Shown here in pieces: positions 1 through 11,541 of a stretch of DNA of 64,000 nucleotides. Origin of the DNA: Ceratotherium simum simum (lineage: Eukaryota > Chordata > Mammalia > Perissodactyla > Rhinocerotidae); NCBI RefSeq assembly GCF_000283155.1, contig NW_004454180.1, positions 18,112,640 through 18,176,639 of the forward strand, read 5' to 3'. The notes beneath the pieces were generated by a model. It saw only the letters and a list, made by a program, of their open reading frames with translations. It searched no databases and was not told the DNA's origin. How positions within the stretch are numbered: position 1 is the first letter of the stretch; each line of letters opens with the position of its first letter. Made by a program: the position numbers and the translations under genes.

Positions 1-310
1 ACATATTGCAAACGTAAGGATACAGAAGGGTTGAAATAAAGGATGAAAAAAGAAACACCAGCTAGCCGTAAACTAGATAAAGTTGGTATAGCTAAACTAA
101 TACCAGGCAACATACAATTTGAGGTAAAAAGCACTATTAGAGACAATGTGAGTCACCATGTAATGAGAAAATATTGAAGTCACCCGGACAACTTAGCTTC
201 AAAATATGTAAAGCAAAAATTGATAGAATTACAAAAATCCACAGTCACAGTGGGAGATTTTAAAATGTATCTTTCAGTAATTGACAGAATAATAACAACC
301 AAAAATCCAG
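1..310 (+). repeat. Old L1 fragment, ORF2 endonuclease region
   Basis: The sequence aligns by eye with the L1 ORF2 stretch after the first endonuclease motifs: a run resembling 'agggttgaaa...ggatg', then the segment ending 'agcaaaaattgatagaatt' and 'gtgggagatttt'. In intact L1 this last part encodes the Gly-Asp-Phe-Asn endonuclease loop; here it is degraded and full of stops. The 3' limit near 310 is approximate because similarity fades. It is a dead remnant of an old L1M-type element. Confidence 0.6.
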
Positions 311-969
311 AAGGGTAAAGATTGGATCACCATGACCTTGGCCTAACAGGCCTATATGCTGTATTTCCTTGAATCCAAGAAGTCATTGACCGTAAGACAC
401 TATTATTTGATGAACCACTAAGAAAAATGAAACAATGTCAACTGTGACACAATGATTTCTCATCACCTAGAATTGTTATTCCACACTTATTTAAAAAGCT
501 CTTTTATATTTAATTATGTTGTTCTTACACATAGGTGAAAAGGAAAATATAAGGGTAATAAATTGAATAAGGGATTTCTAAAACATCTTTGAGAATTCTT
601 TTCTTGGAATATATTTAAGACTCAGCGCCATCAGCGTGCACGTTTCTTCATGCACTGCGATCCTCTGTTGCATCAGGAGGGTAGGAGACGCAGCATTCCC
701 GAGAGAGAGCTCCATTACTATCCAGCCAGTGATGCTGCCTCCAAGGCTTTGATGCTGGACCCCACCTGAAGGTGACAGGGGAACATCTTCAGACAAAACT
801 GGCACATGCTTTTTTTCCTCAAATGGTCCTTAAATGATTTGTCTACTAAAAAGTTAGGAGGTTGCAGTTGTCAGTCATACCCTCATATATGCATACATTC
901 ATGTTTGCACAGGTGATGACGATGTCACAGATTGTCACCTGTCCCTCTCTGATCATAAAATTTATCTTA
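311..969. other. Unique stretch, nothing recognised
   Basis: AT-rich sequence with no repeat family or exon that I recognise. Short minus-strand ORFs (75 codons) have no familiar motif and are at chance length. Confidence 0.4.
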
Positions 970-1076
970 GGGGCTGGCCCAGTGGCATAGCGGTTAAGTT
1001 TGTGCACTCTGCTTTGGTGGCCCAGGCTTTGTTGGTTTGGATCCTGGGCATGGACCTGCACACCGCTCATCAAGCC
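970..1076 (+). repeat. ERE SINE, head portion, cut by assembly gap
   Basis: The perissodactyl ERE head is intact: GGGGCTGGCCC at 970, then TGGCATAGCGG, which fits a pol III A box, and GGATCCTGGGC, a degenerate B box. The element is tRNA-derived and was mobilised by L1. The body and A-rich tail are lost in the gap that starts at 1077. The sense-strand ORFs that appear to run through here are artefacts of the N run. Confidence 0.9.
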
Positions 1077-2071
1077 NNNNNNNNNNNNNNNNNNNNNNNN
1101 NNNNNNNNNNNNNNNNNNNNNNNNNNNNNNNNNNNNNNNNNNNNNNNNNNNNNNNNNNNNNNNNNNNNNNNNNNNNNNNNNNNNNNNNNNNNNNNNNNNN
1201 NNNNNNNNNNNNNNNNNNNNNNNNNNNNNNNNNNNNNNNNNNNNNNNNNNNNNNNNNNNNNNNNNNNNNNNNNNNNNNNNNNNNNNNNNNNNNNNNNNNN
1301 NNNNNNNNNNNNNNNNNNNNNNNNNNNNNNNNNNNNNNNNNNNNNNNNNNNNNNNNNNNNNNNNNNNNNNNNNNNNNNNNNNNNNNNNNNNNNNNNNNNN
1401 NNNNNNNNNNNNNNNNNNNNNNNNNNNNNNNNNNNNNNNNNNNNNNNNNNNNNNNNNNNNNNNNNNNNNNNNNNNNNNNNNNNNNNNNNNNNNNNNNNNN
1501 NNNNNNNNNNNNNNNNNNNNNNNNNNNNNNNNNNNNNNNNNNNNNNNNNNNNNNNNNNNNNNNNNNNNNNNNNNNNNNNNNNNNNNNNNNNNNNNNNNNN
1601 NNNNNNNNNNNNNNNNNNNNNNNNNNNNNNNNNNNNNNNNNNNNNNNNNNNNNNNNNNNNNNNNNNNNNNNNNNNNNNNNNNNNNNNNNNNNNNNNNNNN
1701 NNNNNNNNNNNNNNNNNNNNNNNNNNNNNNNNNNNNNNNNNNNNNNNNNNNNNNNNNNNNNNNNNNNNNNNNNNNNNNNNNNNNNNNNNNNNNNNNNNNN
1801 NNNNNNNNNNNNNNNNNNNNNNNNNNNNNNNNNNNNNNNNNNNNNNNNNNNNNNNNNNNNNNNNNNNNNNNNNNNNNNNNNNNNNNNNNNNNNNNNNNNN
1901 NNNNNNNNNNNNNNNNNNNNNNNNNNNNNNNNNNNNNNNNNNNNNNNNNNNNNNNNNNNNNNNNNNNNNNNNNNNNNNNNNNNNNNNNNNNNNNNNNNNN
2001 NNNNNNNNNNNNNNNNNNNNNNNNNNNNNNNNNNNNNNNNNNNNNNNNNNNNNNNNNNNNNNNNNNNNNNN
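1077..2071. other. Assembly gap (N run, 995 bases)
   Basis: Unresolved bases. The left side is an ERE and the right side a MER5-like fragment leading into CpG-rich DNA, so either repeat content or GC content may have blocked sequencing. The true size is unknown. Confidence 1.
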
Positions 2072-2072
2072 T

Positions 2073-2138
2073 TCAGAAGCTGCCTTGGAACGAAGCCTCA
2101 GAAGAGTTCATGCACATGAGGGTCTGAGAAGCGCTGGC
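2073..2138 (-). repeat. MER5-like hAT MITE end fragment
   Basis: This 66-base piece matches, from memory, the terminal part of MER5-type hAT-Charlie MITEs in reverse, including a terminal-inverted-repeat-like TGAGAAGCGCTGG and the 'gttcatgcacatgagggt' stretch. The rest of the element would lie in the gap. It is short and diverged, so the call is moderate. Confidence 0.5.
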
Positions 2139-2900
2139 CTGGGAAGATCACCAAGAGAGGATGCAGTTCTCACCCGAGCTTTCGGGAGACACAGTCCCCG
2201 CAGCCCCTACTCTCAGCCCGTGGGGATCACGGACGTGTCCCCCTCCCACCTCCTGCTCCCCATCTCAACTTGCAGTCCTGGAAGTCCTTGCAGTCTTGGG
2301 TGGATGAGCCGGCTAACCCCTGAAGAGGTGTGCACAGAAAATGCCATCCTCCGCCCAGCTATCAATCTTCATCTAGCCATATTTGAGCCTCTAGCATAGA
2401 AACCCTCTCCCCGCGGGACTGATCAAGATCTTAACGCTGACTGCATTGCCCGAAAGGCAAGTGGGGCCACATCAAGCTCCGAGGGGAACAATCAAAAATA
2501 TCAAAAGGAGGCCTCGTCCCCTCCGGACGGGCGTCAATCACCCCTAACAAGAAGGATGTAGGGCAGTCGGCTTGCGGGCTGTCAGCCCATCATCCTGGGC
2601 GTCGTCTTGAGCTCCCGCAGGCATTTCTCCAGGAACGGCTGTCTGAGCGTCTCCCTCAGTGTGGGGTAAGGAACGGGTCCCTTTTAAGATCCACCCGATT
2701 CTTCCACCCTTTGGAAGTCCGTTCCCGGCAGCCCGGCTCCTTCCTCGGGGGGCTTTCGGGGGTTACACTAGAGCATAATTTCATAGGAACGCCCTCTTCT
2801 CCCGTTTTAGACCAATGGTTACAAGTCAGGGGAGTAGCTGAGCCTGTCTGAGCCGGGGAGGTTCGATTGATGATGACAGAGGAATCGAAGGCGAATGCAA
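2139..2900. promoter_or_regulatory. Candidate CpG island
   Basis: By eye there are about 35 to 40 CpG dinucleotides in roughly 760 bases at about 57 percent GC, an observed/expected ratio near 0.6 to 0.65. The surrounding 60 kb is clearly CpG-depleted, so this block stands out. In mammals such islands usually mark promoters or first exons. No coding sequence is recognisable in either strand; the + frame open from the gap edge to 2399 has no familiar domain. An LTR origin or a G+C-rich remnant is an alternative. Transcription direction cannot be decided, although a good splice donor lies downstream on the + strand. Confidence 0.45.
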
Positions 2901-3068
2901 ATTTGCCTCTTCTTGAGGCTGGGCTCGGGGATTCTCGCAGGTTTTGCTATGGGCTCTCATACACTGGGCGTTCCACCCAGCACAGAGAGCGCCCCGCGAG
3001 GCCAGAGCTTCTGCGCTGACTGGGAGAGGTCACAGTCAAGAAGGCTGCCGCAAAAAAATGCCCTTTCT

Positions 3069-3077
3069 GAGGTAAGC
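3069..3077 (+). promoter_or_regulatory. Strong 5' splice-site match (GAG|GTAAGC)
   Basis: GAGGTAAGC fits the mammalian splice donor consensus well, with GT at 3072-3073. It lies about 170 bases beyond the candidate CpG island and could end a first exon of an unannotated transcript. One donor match alone is weak evidence. Confidence 0.25.
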
Positions 3078-3100
3078 GTCTTCTGCTCTAGCCACCTCAA

Positions 3101-3130
3101 CAGTGTCTGGCAATACAGTGTCTGGCAATA
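3101..3130 (+). repeat. Perfect tandem duplication, 15 bases x 2
   Basis: The unit CAGTGTCTGGCAATA occurs twice back to back without mismatch (3101-3115, 3116-3130), followed by a third start that diverges (cggtgg). It is a small, probably recent slippage duplication. Confidence 0.95.
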
Positions 3131-4554
3131 CGGTGGTTGATTTATTGCTTTCTGATATACTGTTCACAACAAGATGACCATCACCCTGGAGGCTACAGTT
3201 TTTCTCCAAAAACATAGTTTGTAAAATATTAATGTAAACTTGTATTTCCCATCTTTGGAAGTCTCTTTATAAACAATGCAGTTAAGTTCTTCCGGTAAGG
3301 AGTCAGGTAGATTGCTGACACTGAAGGAAATGTCTAGCAAACTTGAGGAGTTGAAGGGATAAAGATGTATAGTTTTTCTAAAACTCTTCCCAATTTCAAA
3401 TTTAAACATTTGTAGATCCCCAAACAGAAACGTTTACCCTCCTACTGGTCCTTGCCGTTTCTGAGGCTTCTTTGAGGCATAATCAGAGGCAGTGGTACTC
3501 AGCTCTAATACCATAGGAGATGTACAAAATCCCACTGTACAAATTAGGTGGGCTATGGTTTGCTTGTAGAGACCTGTGGGCACAACGAAGCACACAGAGT
3601 GAACAGGCCGTGACCTCGATCATGGAATCCTGTGAGATGGGGAGATGCTGTCACACCCTCGACTGTAACTTGCATACTTGTTTAGCCTGTGGGAACATCA
3701 CTTAAACTCGCCATGGTGTCCCAAGCACTTCTCACCCTGTGAGAACAGGAGGGGGTTCTCCTGAGAAGCTGATCCGCTCTTTTACATTTAGCTTATGTTT
3801 TTAAAAGAAGAGACTTGCAAAATTTCCGCAATATGGGGTCTTTGGACCCTGTAAATTGCTATCGTGGTAATTTGAGCACTTCTGTGGGTTATTTTCAATA
3901 CTTCCTAAAGCTTACTAGAAACCAAACATTTACAAATAATAAGGCCGCAGAGGCTAACTGGAATGGCCTGTTTCTTTTCACAAGCCTGGGATCTGGCCAG
4001 TTTAAGGCTATTTTTATCTTGGTTTACTGCTGTTAGTTATCATTTTTGCTGCTACTGGTTTTTGTGTGCTCAGATATGATTGATAAAAGTGAAGAATATA
4101 TTTGTTTTTCCCTTAATGAGAGCAATCGGGTTGGTAGATGAAATCTTTTAATGCATGAACCCACGGGTAGAAATATGACTACAGGACTCACTGGGGATAA
4201 GGAGAGTCACAGCTGCTGGCCCAAGCCACTGCTCCCTTCTCGGCCATCGTGGTTCCTAAACCTAGAGGAAAACCTGGGCAGACCAGAGAGCACAGGAGAC
4301 ACGAAGAGTCACACGTCTGCTCCCTAACAGCTCAAGGGACGTGTTCCAGGAAAACTTTAAGAAACAGATTATTACTCATGTTTTTTCTTATGTTTGTGCA
4401 TAGAAAAGTTTGGGAATTTTTCTTTTTCGTTGTAGCCACCATTGCTTTGATTCTAGAACCTGAGAAAGATAACACAGAAAATTATCAAATGACCACTTTA
4501 TGGCTAGTGGTGCAAAAATCTTACATATATGTTATTAAATCTAGCACACTTATT
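3131..4554. other. Mostly unique stretch
   Basis: No exon or repeat is recognised with confidence. A 158-codon ORF starting at 4249 runs through this stretch into the L1 fragment at 4555-4800. Its second half is L1-derived and its first half has no familiar motif, so I do not call it a gene. Confidence 0.4.
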
Positions 4555-4800
4555 AAAAATATAACAAACCACGATCAAGTAAGTTTATTCGAGGCTGTTT
4601 CAACCTTGGGAATTTCTATAAATATAATTTATTTTATTAATTTATCACAAAATTTAAAAAAATATGATCATATCTATGGAAACCAAGAGGCATTTTACAA
4701 AATTCAACATCCTGATTTTTTTTAAAAAAACCTTTTAGTACACTACGAGCAAGTGGAAATGTCCTTAATAAAGAGTGTTCATTGAAACTAAAGACAAATA
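4555..4800 (+). repeat. Very degraded L1 ORF2 reverse-transcriptase fragment
   Basis: Landmarks of the L1 RT region survive in order: 'aaccacgatcaagt' (HDQVGF region), 'atgatcatatctatgg' (ISIDA region) and 'ttttacaaaattcaacatcc' (the AFDKIQHP region). Many changes separate them. It explains the second half of the long open frame ending at 4725. Confidence 0.6.
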
Positions 4801-4896
4801 TTGTACTTAATGATACAGTAACTAAACATACCTAGGCTATTTTAAAGACTTCACAGGGACCCTCCAGCCATAAGCATATTTTGGTAGATCTGAAAC

Positions 4897-5048
4897 CAGT
4901 GTTTCTCAGACTTAGCTGATAATGACAATTCAACAGGAACATTTGTCCCTCCTCAAAATCCGAATCTGCAGAGTGGGACCCCGGGGGTGTGATCATTAAA
5001 CGAGTGGACCAGGTGATACTTATCTTCGTATCATTTGGAGAAACACTG
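4897..5048. mobile_element. hAT-like MITE, 152 bases
   Basis: The ends form an inverted repeat: CAGTGTTTCTCA at 4897 and the complementary AGAAACACTG ending at 5048. This is the pattern of non-autonomous hAT-Charlie elements (MER5/MER20-like). No clear 8-base target duplication survives, as expected for an ancient copy. Confidence 0.65.
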
Positions 5049-5482
5049 ACCCCAGCCCCTTGTGCCACTTCTGCATCTTTGTCTTCATCATGTACCCTTT
5101 GTTCTCGTCTCCCGTTGTCAGGCTTCTTAATATAAAGTCACTCCTCAACCCCTCTGTGGGTTAAATCATACTGTGACACTTTTATTTTCCAATCTTTAGT
5201 CATCCTTATCACACTGAACATTCATTAATTCAACAAACATTAGCTGAGCATATTCTGGGAATTTGAAATCCCTATTTAGAGTTGTGGGCCTGGGAACTTA
5301 TGTATAAAAGCATTATAATGCTAGGAAACCCTGAGATGTCCTAGTGTCAGGCTATGGGACTTTTAAGCCCCCTCCCAGCCCCCTCAACATTTAGATAAAT
5401 TGTGCATACCAGCAATGTTGCATCTCATATTTGTGTAGGTTTGCTTCTCTCCTTCTACAACTAACCTGCCATGTATTCCCTG
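5049..5482. other. Unique stretch
   Basis: No gene seen. A weak L2/MIR-like 'ttcattaattcaacaaacatt' occurs near 5222. Confidence 0.4.
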
Positions 5483-6260
5483 TTTGTTGAAGAGTTTTTA
5501 TCATGAATAGGTGTTGAATTTTCTAAAATACTTCTGCATCTCCTGAGATGATTATATTGGTTTTTTGCCTTTTTCCTGTTAATGTGGTAAATTACATTGA
5601 TTTTTTTTTTTTTGGTGAGGAAGATTGGCCCTGAGCTAACATCTGTGCCAATCTTCCTCTTTTTGCTTGAGGAAGATTGTCCCTGAGCCAATATCTGTGC
5701 CAATCCTCCTTCACTTTATATGTGGGATGCCACCACAGTATGGCTTGATGAGCAGCGTGTAGGTCTGTGCCTAGGATCCGAACCCGCGAACCCTGGGCCA
5801 CTGATGCGGAGAGCACAAACCCAACCATGACACCACTGGGTCAGCCCCTTGATTGATTTTTTAAAAATATTAAACCAATCTTAAATTTCTGGGATGACCT
5901 CTATTTAGTCAAGATGCGTTGTCCTTTTTATAAATGTCTGGGTTTGATTTGCTAACATTTTTGTCAAGGATTTTTATATCTGTGTTCATGATGGATGTTG
6001 ATGTTTGTGATTTTCTTACAATGTCTTTGTTTACTTTTGTATTGAGGTTGTGTTGACCTCGTAAAATGAAGTCACTTCCTCTTCCTCCTGAAGCATTCCC
6101 TCTGCTCTATCTTCTGGAGGAAATAATTTTTAGATCATAGCTCTGTCATTTCCCTTCAGGTTGAGGAAGAACTTCTTCAGTACTTCTTGTAGTGTAGTTC
6201 TGCTGAAGATAAACTTTCTCTCTAATGTGTCTTTTTTATTTTTGAAGGATATATTATTCT
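5483..6260 (-). repeat. Old L1 fragment, antisense, split by an ERE
   Basis: The + strand reads as the reverse complement of L1 ORF2 RT: 'gtttttatcatgaataggtg', then 'gatgattatattgg' on the left of the ERE, and 'aaaccaatcttaaatttctggga' on the right. The right end, around 6130-6260, resembles another part of L1 and may be a separate piece. ORF2 is unreadable. The element is both 5' and 3' truncated. Confidence 0.7.
5603..5848 (-). repeat. ERE SINE inserted in L1
   Basis: The T run (the tail on the minus strand) starts near 5601 and the head complement ends GTCAGCCCC at 5848. The host L1 resumes with 'ttgattgatttttt', and TTGATT on both sides is the likely short target duplication. The tail-proximal 'gaggaagatt...ctgagc' module is present twice in tandem (about 5616-5710), which is an ERE subfamily trait or a local duplication. 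Confidence 0.9.
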
Positions 6261-7677
6261 TGAAGAATGTATCAGTCAAGATTTAAACAGAGAAGCAGAG
6301 CCAGTCCTTCTAGAAGCTTCCCTCCCTACTGGTCCTCATCAACAGGAGACGGGTGGCTGCATCAGGAAAGTGAGAACAAAGGGACCCACACCTATAAAGA
6401 AGGATATGCCAAACTTAGAGACACTCAGTCTCTCTCCCATCCCCCCATCCACAAAAAATTAATTCACTTCAGTGTTTCTTCCGTGAATCTGTTCATTTGT
6501 ATTCGTTACTGATTAAGTTGTTCCGCACTCCTGGGCTGATCCCTGGGTGTGCTCCCCTAATGTGGATTCTCAAAGATAGTCCTTATTTCAAGTATTCTAC
6601 TATTCTAGCTCACTCTCCCTACAAGCTATGGAACTATCCTGGCTATGTGTATGTGTATGCTAACATTTTAGCATACACATCATAAAACCTTACTACTTAG
6701 AAAGGGTTTCAAACCTGGAAGCAATATGAAATCTTTGCCCGACCATGTTTACCAGTTTTGCCCACTGAATTATTGGAGTGAGAGGTGGTAAAAGTAACAG
6801 TGCCATACTGTTGTGTTCATTGAGAACCCTAGAAAAGAGGGCACTGAAGGTTTGAGAAGCAAACTGGGGTACAAATTCCCTCATGCAGTACTCAGAGGCC
6901 CAAGATACTCACAGGTGAAATACACGGCCATCTTATTTCTTAGCTCAGCATTCAGTGAGGGATGGGGAGCATCCCCTTTGGATACATAAGTCGATAATAG
7001 ACTCAAATCTCCCCTTCAATGTTTAGGTTCAACATCCTTCCACAAGAATTCTCATCAGCCTTCTTACATGAGCCTCAAACTCTTCCTTCAAACAGAAGGA
7101 GTGTAGCTTCTCTGATTTGAAAGAAGATCCATAGCTTGCTTTCTTCCACGGAAGGCTGCAAAGCAAGAAGCTGTTGCTTCTACTTGGCCCAGTTAAGCTC
7201 CTTCCTCCTCTATTCCTTGTAGCCCTCAATTTGGTCTTTTGGTTTTTCCCAACAATGCCCACACCATTGTTGTGCTTCACACATAAAGTAAAAGCTGGGG
7301 CCGCCTTCCTTCCAATAGTTGGTCTCATAGCCCTTGTCTGTTCTCTACAGAGGCTTTCTCTGACCCTGAGCCTGAGTGGACGGAGCTGGAGGTCCTCTTC
7401 ACCTAAACTTGTGTCCATTTGCCAATCAACCCAAAAGTTACAAATCTAAAACTCCATGTATAGGGTGAAGCGTGTACAGCAATGTCTCATATCCAGAATC
7501 AATAATGAATGCTATTTCATTTAACCATATAGGACCCGAAAATGTGGCCCCTGAAATAGTAGATTTTATTTAAAAATTTAAGCATTCTGGATGGAAAAAT
7601 TTCCAATTATAACATACATTTACCTGCTTTTTAGATAGCCTGTGGATCTGAATTTAAACTTTTCTTGGTGATTCAAA
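6261..7677. other. Mostly unique stretch
   Basis: About 6267-6320 ('atcagtcaagatttaaacagagaagcagagcc') recalls a common mammalian interspersed repeat that I cannot name. A 129-codon minus frame at 7029-7418 overlaps a 91-codon plus frame; neither shows a known motif. Confidence 0.35.
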
Positions 7678-8162
7678 TGATGTGGTAGTCTGGTACATTG
7701 GGGCCCCCAATAAATCACACCTCCTATATTGACACCCTTATGTAGTTCCCCCTCTTGAATCTGGTGCTTTTGTGATTCATCTTAACTGAGAGAATGTAAT
7801 GATGTTCTGCCAGGTCCAGGCATAAGCCTTAAGAAACCTTGGCACTTTCTACTTTGGAGTCTCAGGGAAACCAGTGGCCATATACCCTGAGCCTACCGTG
7901 CTGTGAGAAGCCTACTGTAGCCGCAGGGGGAGGCCACACAGAGGAGAACTGATGTTGACAGCACTGGCAGAACTCCCAGCCAACAGCCAGCACCAACAGG
8001 CCATCTTGAAAGTGGATCTTCCAGCCCCATTCAAGCTGGCCCCCTAATGTAACACGGAGGAAAGAAAAGCTGTCCCCAGCAAGCCCTGGCCACATTACAG
8101 GATCATGAACAAATAAATGGTTGATGTTTAGATCACTGAATACAGCAATAGGTAACTGAAAA
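7678..8162 (+). repeat. MLT1-like MaLR LTR
   Basis: Key pieces of MLT1-type LTRs appear in order: 'ccctcttgaatctggtgct', 'gtgctgtgagaagccta', 'ccagccaacagccagcacca', 'agtggatcttccagcccc' and the terminal 'aataaatggttgatgtt...gcaataggtaactg'. It is a solo LTR of an ancient ERVL-MaLR retroelement. The ends are approximate and no target duplication is readable. Confidence 0.65.
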
Positions 8163-9324
8163 ATGACTTGTTAGGAGCATGAATATTGAACTGTGCTGGG
8201 ATTGTGCCAACCCTAGAGAGAGTGCTGGGACGTCCATATGATAGAATAAGGAAGTGCTTGTGATTTGCTTCTTGTGGTTTTTCTCTTCCAGCTTTATTAG
8301 GAGGTCAGCCATCATTTCCTGCTGATGCCGAGGTGCTCTCACTATAAAAGGGGACTTTGAGTCTTCAGAAGAGCTGGTAATTGGGTATAAATGAGGGAAA
8401 CAGATAAGCGTGAGAAGACAGTACACTGTGGATGGTTGTGTCTGAAAACTGGAGAGATTGACTTTCGGTGTTGATGAGCACAGGGAGTGGAGTAAAGAAG
8501 AGCCTTAAAAAGCCTCATCAGATAGAAGTGGTCCTGGTACACGGTGAAAAGCTATGAGTAAGTTATCAAACACCTGCACTGCAGCTACCTGACGTGATAA
8601 TCTAGAAGAGAAAACATCAGTCATGAAATTTAGTTCCGGTAATATGTGGTTAGGAATAGTAAACAAAATGCTTCGGAATGAATTTATTGACGTTCTCAAT
8701 AAGTGACTAGGTATAATTTTGTATAGTTGGAAGCTTGAGGGTTTCCTTTACCTTCATAAATCTCTTTCTGTCTTTGGGATATTTTTCGTTGGAACATACT
8801 TACTGGTTTATTAGTCTAAATAATTATGCTTTGATGAGAAGCACTGACAAAATGCTAATGGGAATGGCATTCTCCATTGGCAATCCCGTGGGGTCTGATG
8901 CCTCGCTTGGAATTCTCTGGATATATCAGCCCTCAATTACAATGGAAACATCATTGATGAAAATTGTTATTCTCTACGCCAACCGTTCCATCATCATCAG
9001 GATTTAAGAGCTCAATTGTTTTATGAAGCAAATTTTCAGACCCTTCTTTTATTTCTCCAGCAATATGCAAATGGTCCGTTAAAAGTAAGTAGATCAAAAT
9101 TTGAGCCATAGAGCCAGATGTGTGCTCCATTAGGTGGGGCAATCTGGTCACGGTGGCCGTGGACTGAATTAGCTCTTCCAAAAGGTGTTAACATCTCTTC
9201 AGCTGTAGGCTCCACATGTGGCATCTACACATGAGAAAGGCACTTGTGGCTGGAAATCTTGCAGTCTTAGTTTTTACCCAACTGGATAGTGAAAATTAGA
9301 CCCCATTAATTCACTTAAAAAAAG
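8163..9324. other. Unique stretch
   Basis: No repeat or exon recognised. Several short ORFs of 62-97 codons on both strands are at chance level. Confidence 0.4.
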
Positions 9325-9440
9325 AATGTAGTGCTTATTGTGTGCAAGGCCTTGCCTCAGAGCCTGAAGCCCCTTTTGTAACTTTCCATCTAGTTCTTAC
9401 TAACGTCGACTCTTGATTCCTGCCAGTGATATTATGGCCT
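9325..9440 (-). repeat. Possible MIR or L2 fragment
   Basis: 'gtgcttattgtgtgcaagg' recalls the conserved 'cttactatgtgccagg' of MIR/L2 elements. It is short and diverged. Confidence 0.35.
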
Positions 9441-9544
9441 ACTTTAAATGATAAAAATCATGCAATTCATAACAAATAACCACATTCCAGAGATTAATAT
9501 GCCTAGTGTAGCTGGGCAGTCATCAGCTGGATTTCCCCCAATTT

Positions 9545-10719
9545 CTTTTTAGACATTTCAAACTCACAGAAATATTGAAATGATAATTCAAAGAACACCC
9601 ACAAACCCTCCTTCCAAATTCACCAATTGTTAATATTTTGCCACATTTGTTTTTTCTCTCTCTTTCTACACACACGTACACAAACTTTCTGCCAAACCAC
9701 TTAAAAATAAGCTATAGCCATCACCTCTACTTCCACATGCATCTCCCAAGAACAAGGGCATTCTCCTATTGACCACAATATCATTATCAACCCCCAAAAT
9801 TCAATATTTAACATGAAAATTAAATTTATTATTAAAATTTCCCCAATTGTCACCAAAATGAACTTCATTGTTGTTGTTATTGTTTTTTTTAAATTCAGGA
9901 TGCCATCAAAGATCATGCATTCCATTTGGCTACCATGACTCTTTAGTCACCTTCAGTCTAGAACAGTCCTTTTACTTTTTGCTTTCACGACCTTGGCACT
10001 TTTGAAGAGTCTAGGCCAGCATCTTGTAGAATGCCCCACTATTTGGATTTGTAATTGTTTCTCTTGATTAGATTAAGGTTAAACATCTTTGACAGGAAAA
10101 GTACTTGGTGGTGCAGTATGCTTCCTCTTACATCATTGGCTGTCCAGTGACTGTGCGATGCTGACTTTGATCTCTTCTTCAAGGTGGATCCTTTCCCTCT
10201 TTGTAACTAAGAAATAACCTGTGGAGTGATGCTTTGACAACTCTTCACTAGGTGATTTTAGGATCCACTGCTAATCCTTGCTTAAATCAGTCATTACCTT
10301 GGAGGGAGCAAAATTTAATTGTTGGATTCCTTCATTCCTTCTACATTTATTAATAAATGTTATTCTACAAAGGAGAGTTTCCTTCTCATTTTAAAGATAT
10401 TGCTAAGGACTTGAAGATTCTTTTTTAGTCATTGTTTTATAACCCATTACATTCTTTTTTTGAATGCTCAAGTTGTCTCAACTATGGTTGGTGGAAGTCA
10501 CCTCAGGTGAGCACCTATGTCTTTTTCATATGTTCCTATTAGTTTTTTTTTTTTTTTAAGCATTTTTCTTGCTTTCTGGCTTGACAAGATGTTTCCAGGT
10601 CACCTTGTGTTTGTTTCCTGTGATTAGGCATTTACATTTCTTTCATCATTAGCTGTTACCAATGATGACACAATGAATAACTTTGTGCATGAGGTGATTT
10701 GTAGTTATGGTGTAGTATC
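9545..10719 (-). repeat. Old L1M 3' end, antisense (left part)
   Basis: Read on the + strand this is the reverse complement of an L1M 3' UTR: 'ttgttaatattttgccacat', 'gatcatgcattccatttggc', 'cgaccttggcacttttgaag' and 'aatgaataactttgtgcat' occur in the family order. The element continues after the LTR insertion at 11542. Confidence 0.7.
10715..10719 (+). repeat. Target duplication GTATC, left copy
   Basis: GTATC immediately before the TG of the LTR at 10720 and again at 11542-11546 immediately after its CA. A five-base duplication fits ERVL-class integration. Confidence 0.7.
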
Positions 10720-11541
10720 TGAAAGGAAGACACACTACTGTGTTTCTTCTACTCTATTTTCAGAACACTTCTGACACTAATGTGTGGGATTTTCCCACAC
10801 CAAGCAATTCTCCAATTCTTGGCAGACACCAACTGGGTGTCCCACGATTTAATTCAATTCTGACACTATCCACCTGGAATTAACGTCAGACCCCCACAAG
10901 TTAAAGGCATAGTTCCATAAGATGCCCCGCCATCCCCTCCCCCATTGCCAATCTTGAGTCCACGTTATTACTTGTGCTTCTGACTGGCTATAAATCAGAG
11001 GTTCCCACAACCCCTTCCTCAGTTCAATAATTTGCTAGAATGGCTCACAAAACTCAAGAAACTAGTAAGAAAATGTTTACTTACTAGATTACCTGTTTAT
11101 TACAAAAAGATACAACTCAGGAAGAGATGTATAGGGCAAGGTATGGGGGGGTGGGGGATGGAGCTACTGTACCCTCTCCAGGCACCCTCCCAGCACCTCC
11201 ATGTGTTCATCAACCTAGAAGCTCTCCAAACCCCTTCAGTTAAAGTTTTTTTGAAGGCTTCATTACATAGGCATGACTGCCTTTCCAAAAACTTTCCAGA
11301 AGCCACCTCATTAACGTAAACTCAAGTATGGTTAAAAAGGGCTTCTTATGAATAACAGAAGATTCTCCTTTTACCTTTATCACTCCAGAGCTATTTCAAG
11401 AGCCAGAGGCAAAACCAAATATAACAAAGATGCTCCTACGACTCTTATCACTTAGGAAATTGCAAGGGTTTTATGAGCTATGTGCTAGGAACTGTGGATG
11501 AAGACCAAAATACATATTTCTTATCATATCACAACATCACA
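10720..11541 (-). repeat. ERVL-class solo LTR (MER21-like), antisense
   Basis: The LTR runs TG...CA over 822 bases and is flanked by perfect GTATC duplications. Recognisable stretches include 'tttgctagaatggctcaca', 'tatagggcaaggtatgg', 'gcacctccatgtgttcat' and 'gtgctaggaactgtggatga'. From memory these match a MER21-type ERVL LTR in reverse orientation; the subfamily is uncertain. It interrupts an antisense L1M. No internal retroviral genes are present, so it is a recombined solo LTR. Confidence 0.75.

Noticed and set aside
970..1076. A tRNA gene at the tRNA-like A/B boxes
   Set aside because: The boxes belong to an ERE SINE head; a cloverleaf with intact acceptor and anticodon stems is not present.
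1000..2399. Three long plus-strand ORFs (360-465 codons) across the first gap
   Set aside because: About 330 codons of each are N and cannot contain stops. The real ends are ERE and CpG-rich sequence with no protein family.
4249..4725. 158-codon plus-strand ORF
   Set aside because: Its second half coincides with a degraded L1 RT fragment, and the first half shows no motif, splice sites or codon bias that I can see.
7029..7449. Overlapping ORFs on both strands (129 and 91 codons) as a gene pair
   Set aside because: Opposite-strand overlapping frames without family similarity are expected by chance in moderately G+C-rich DNA.
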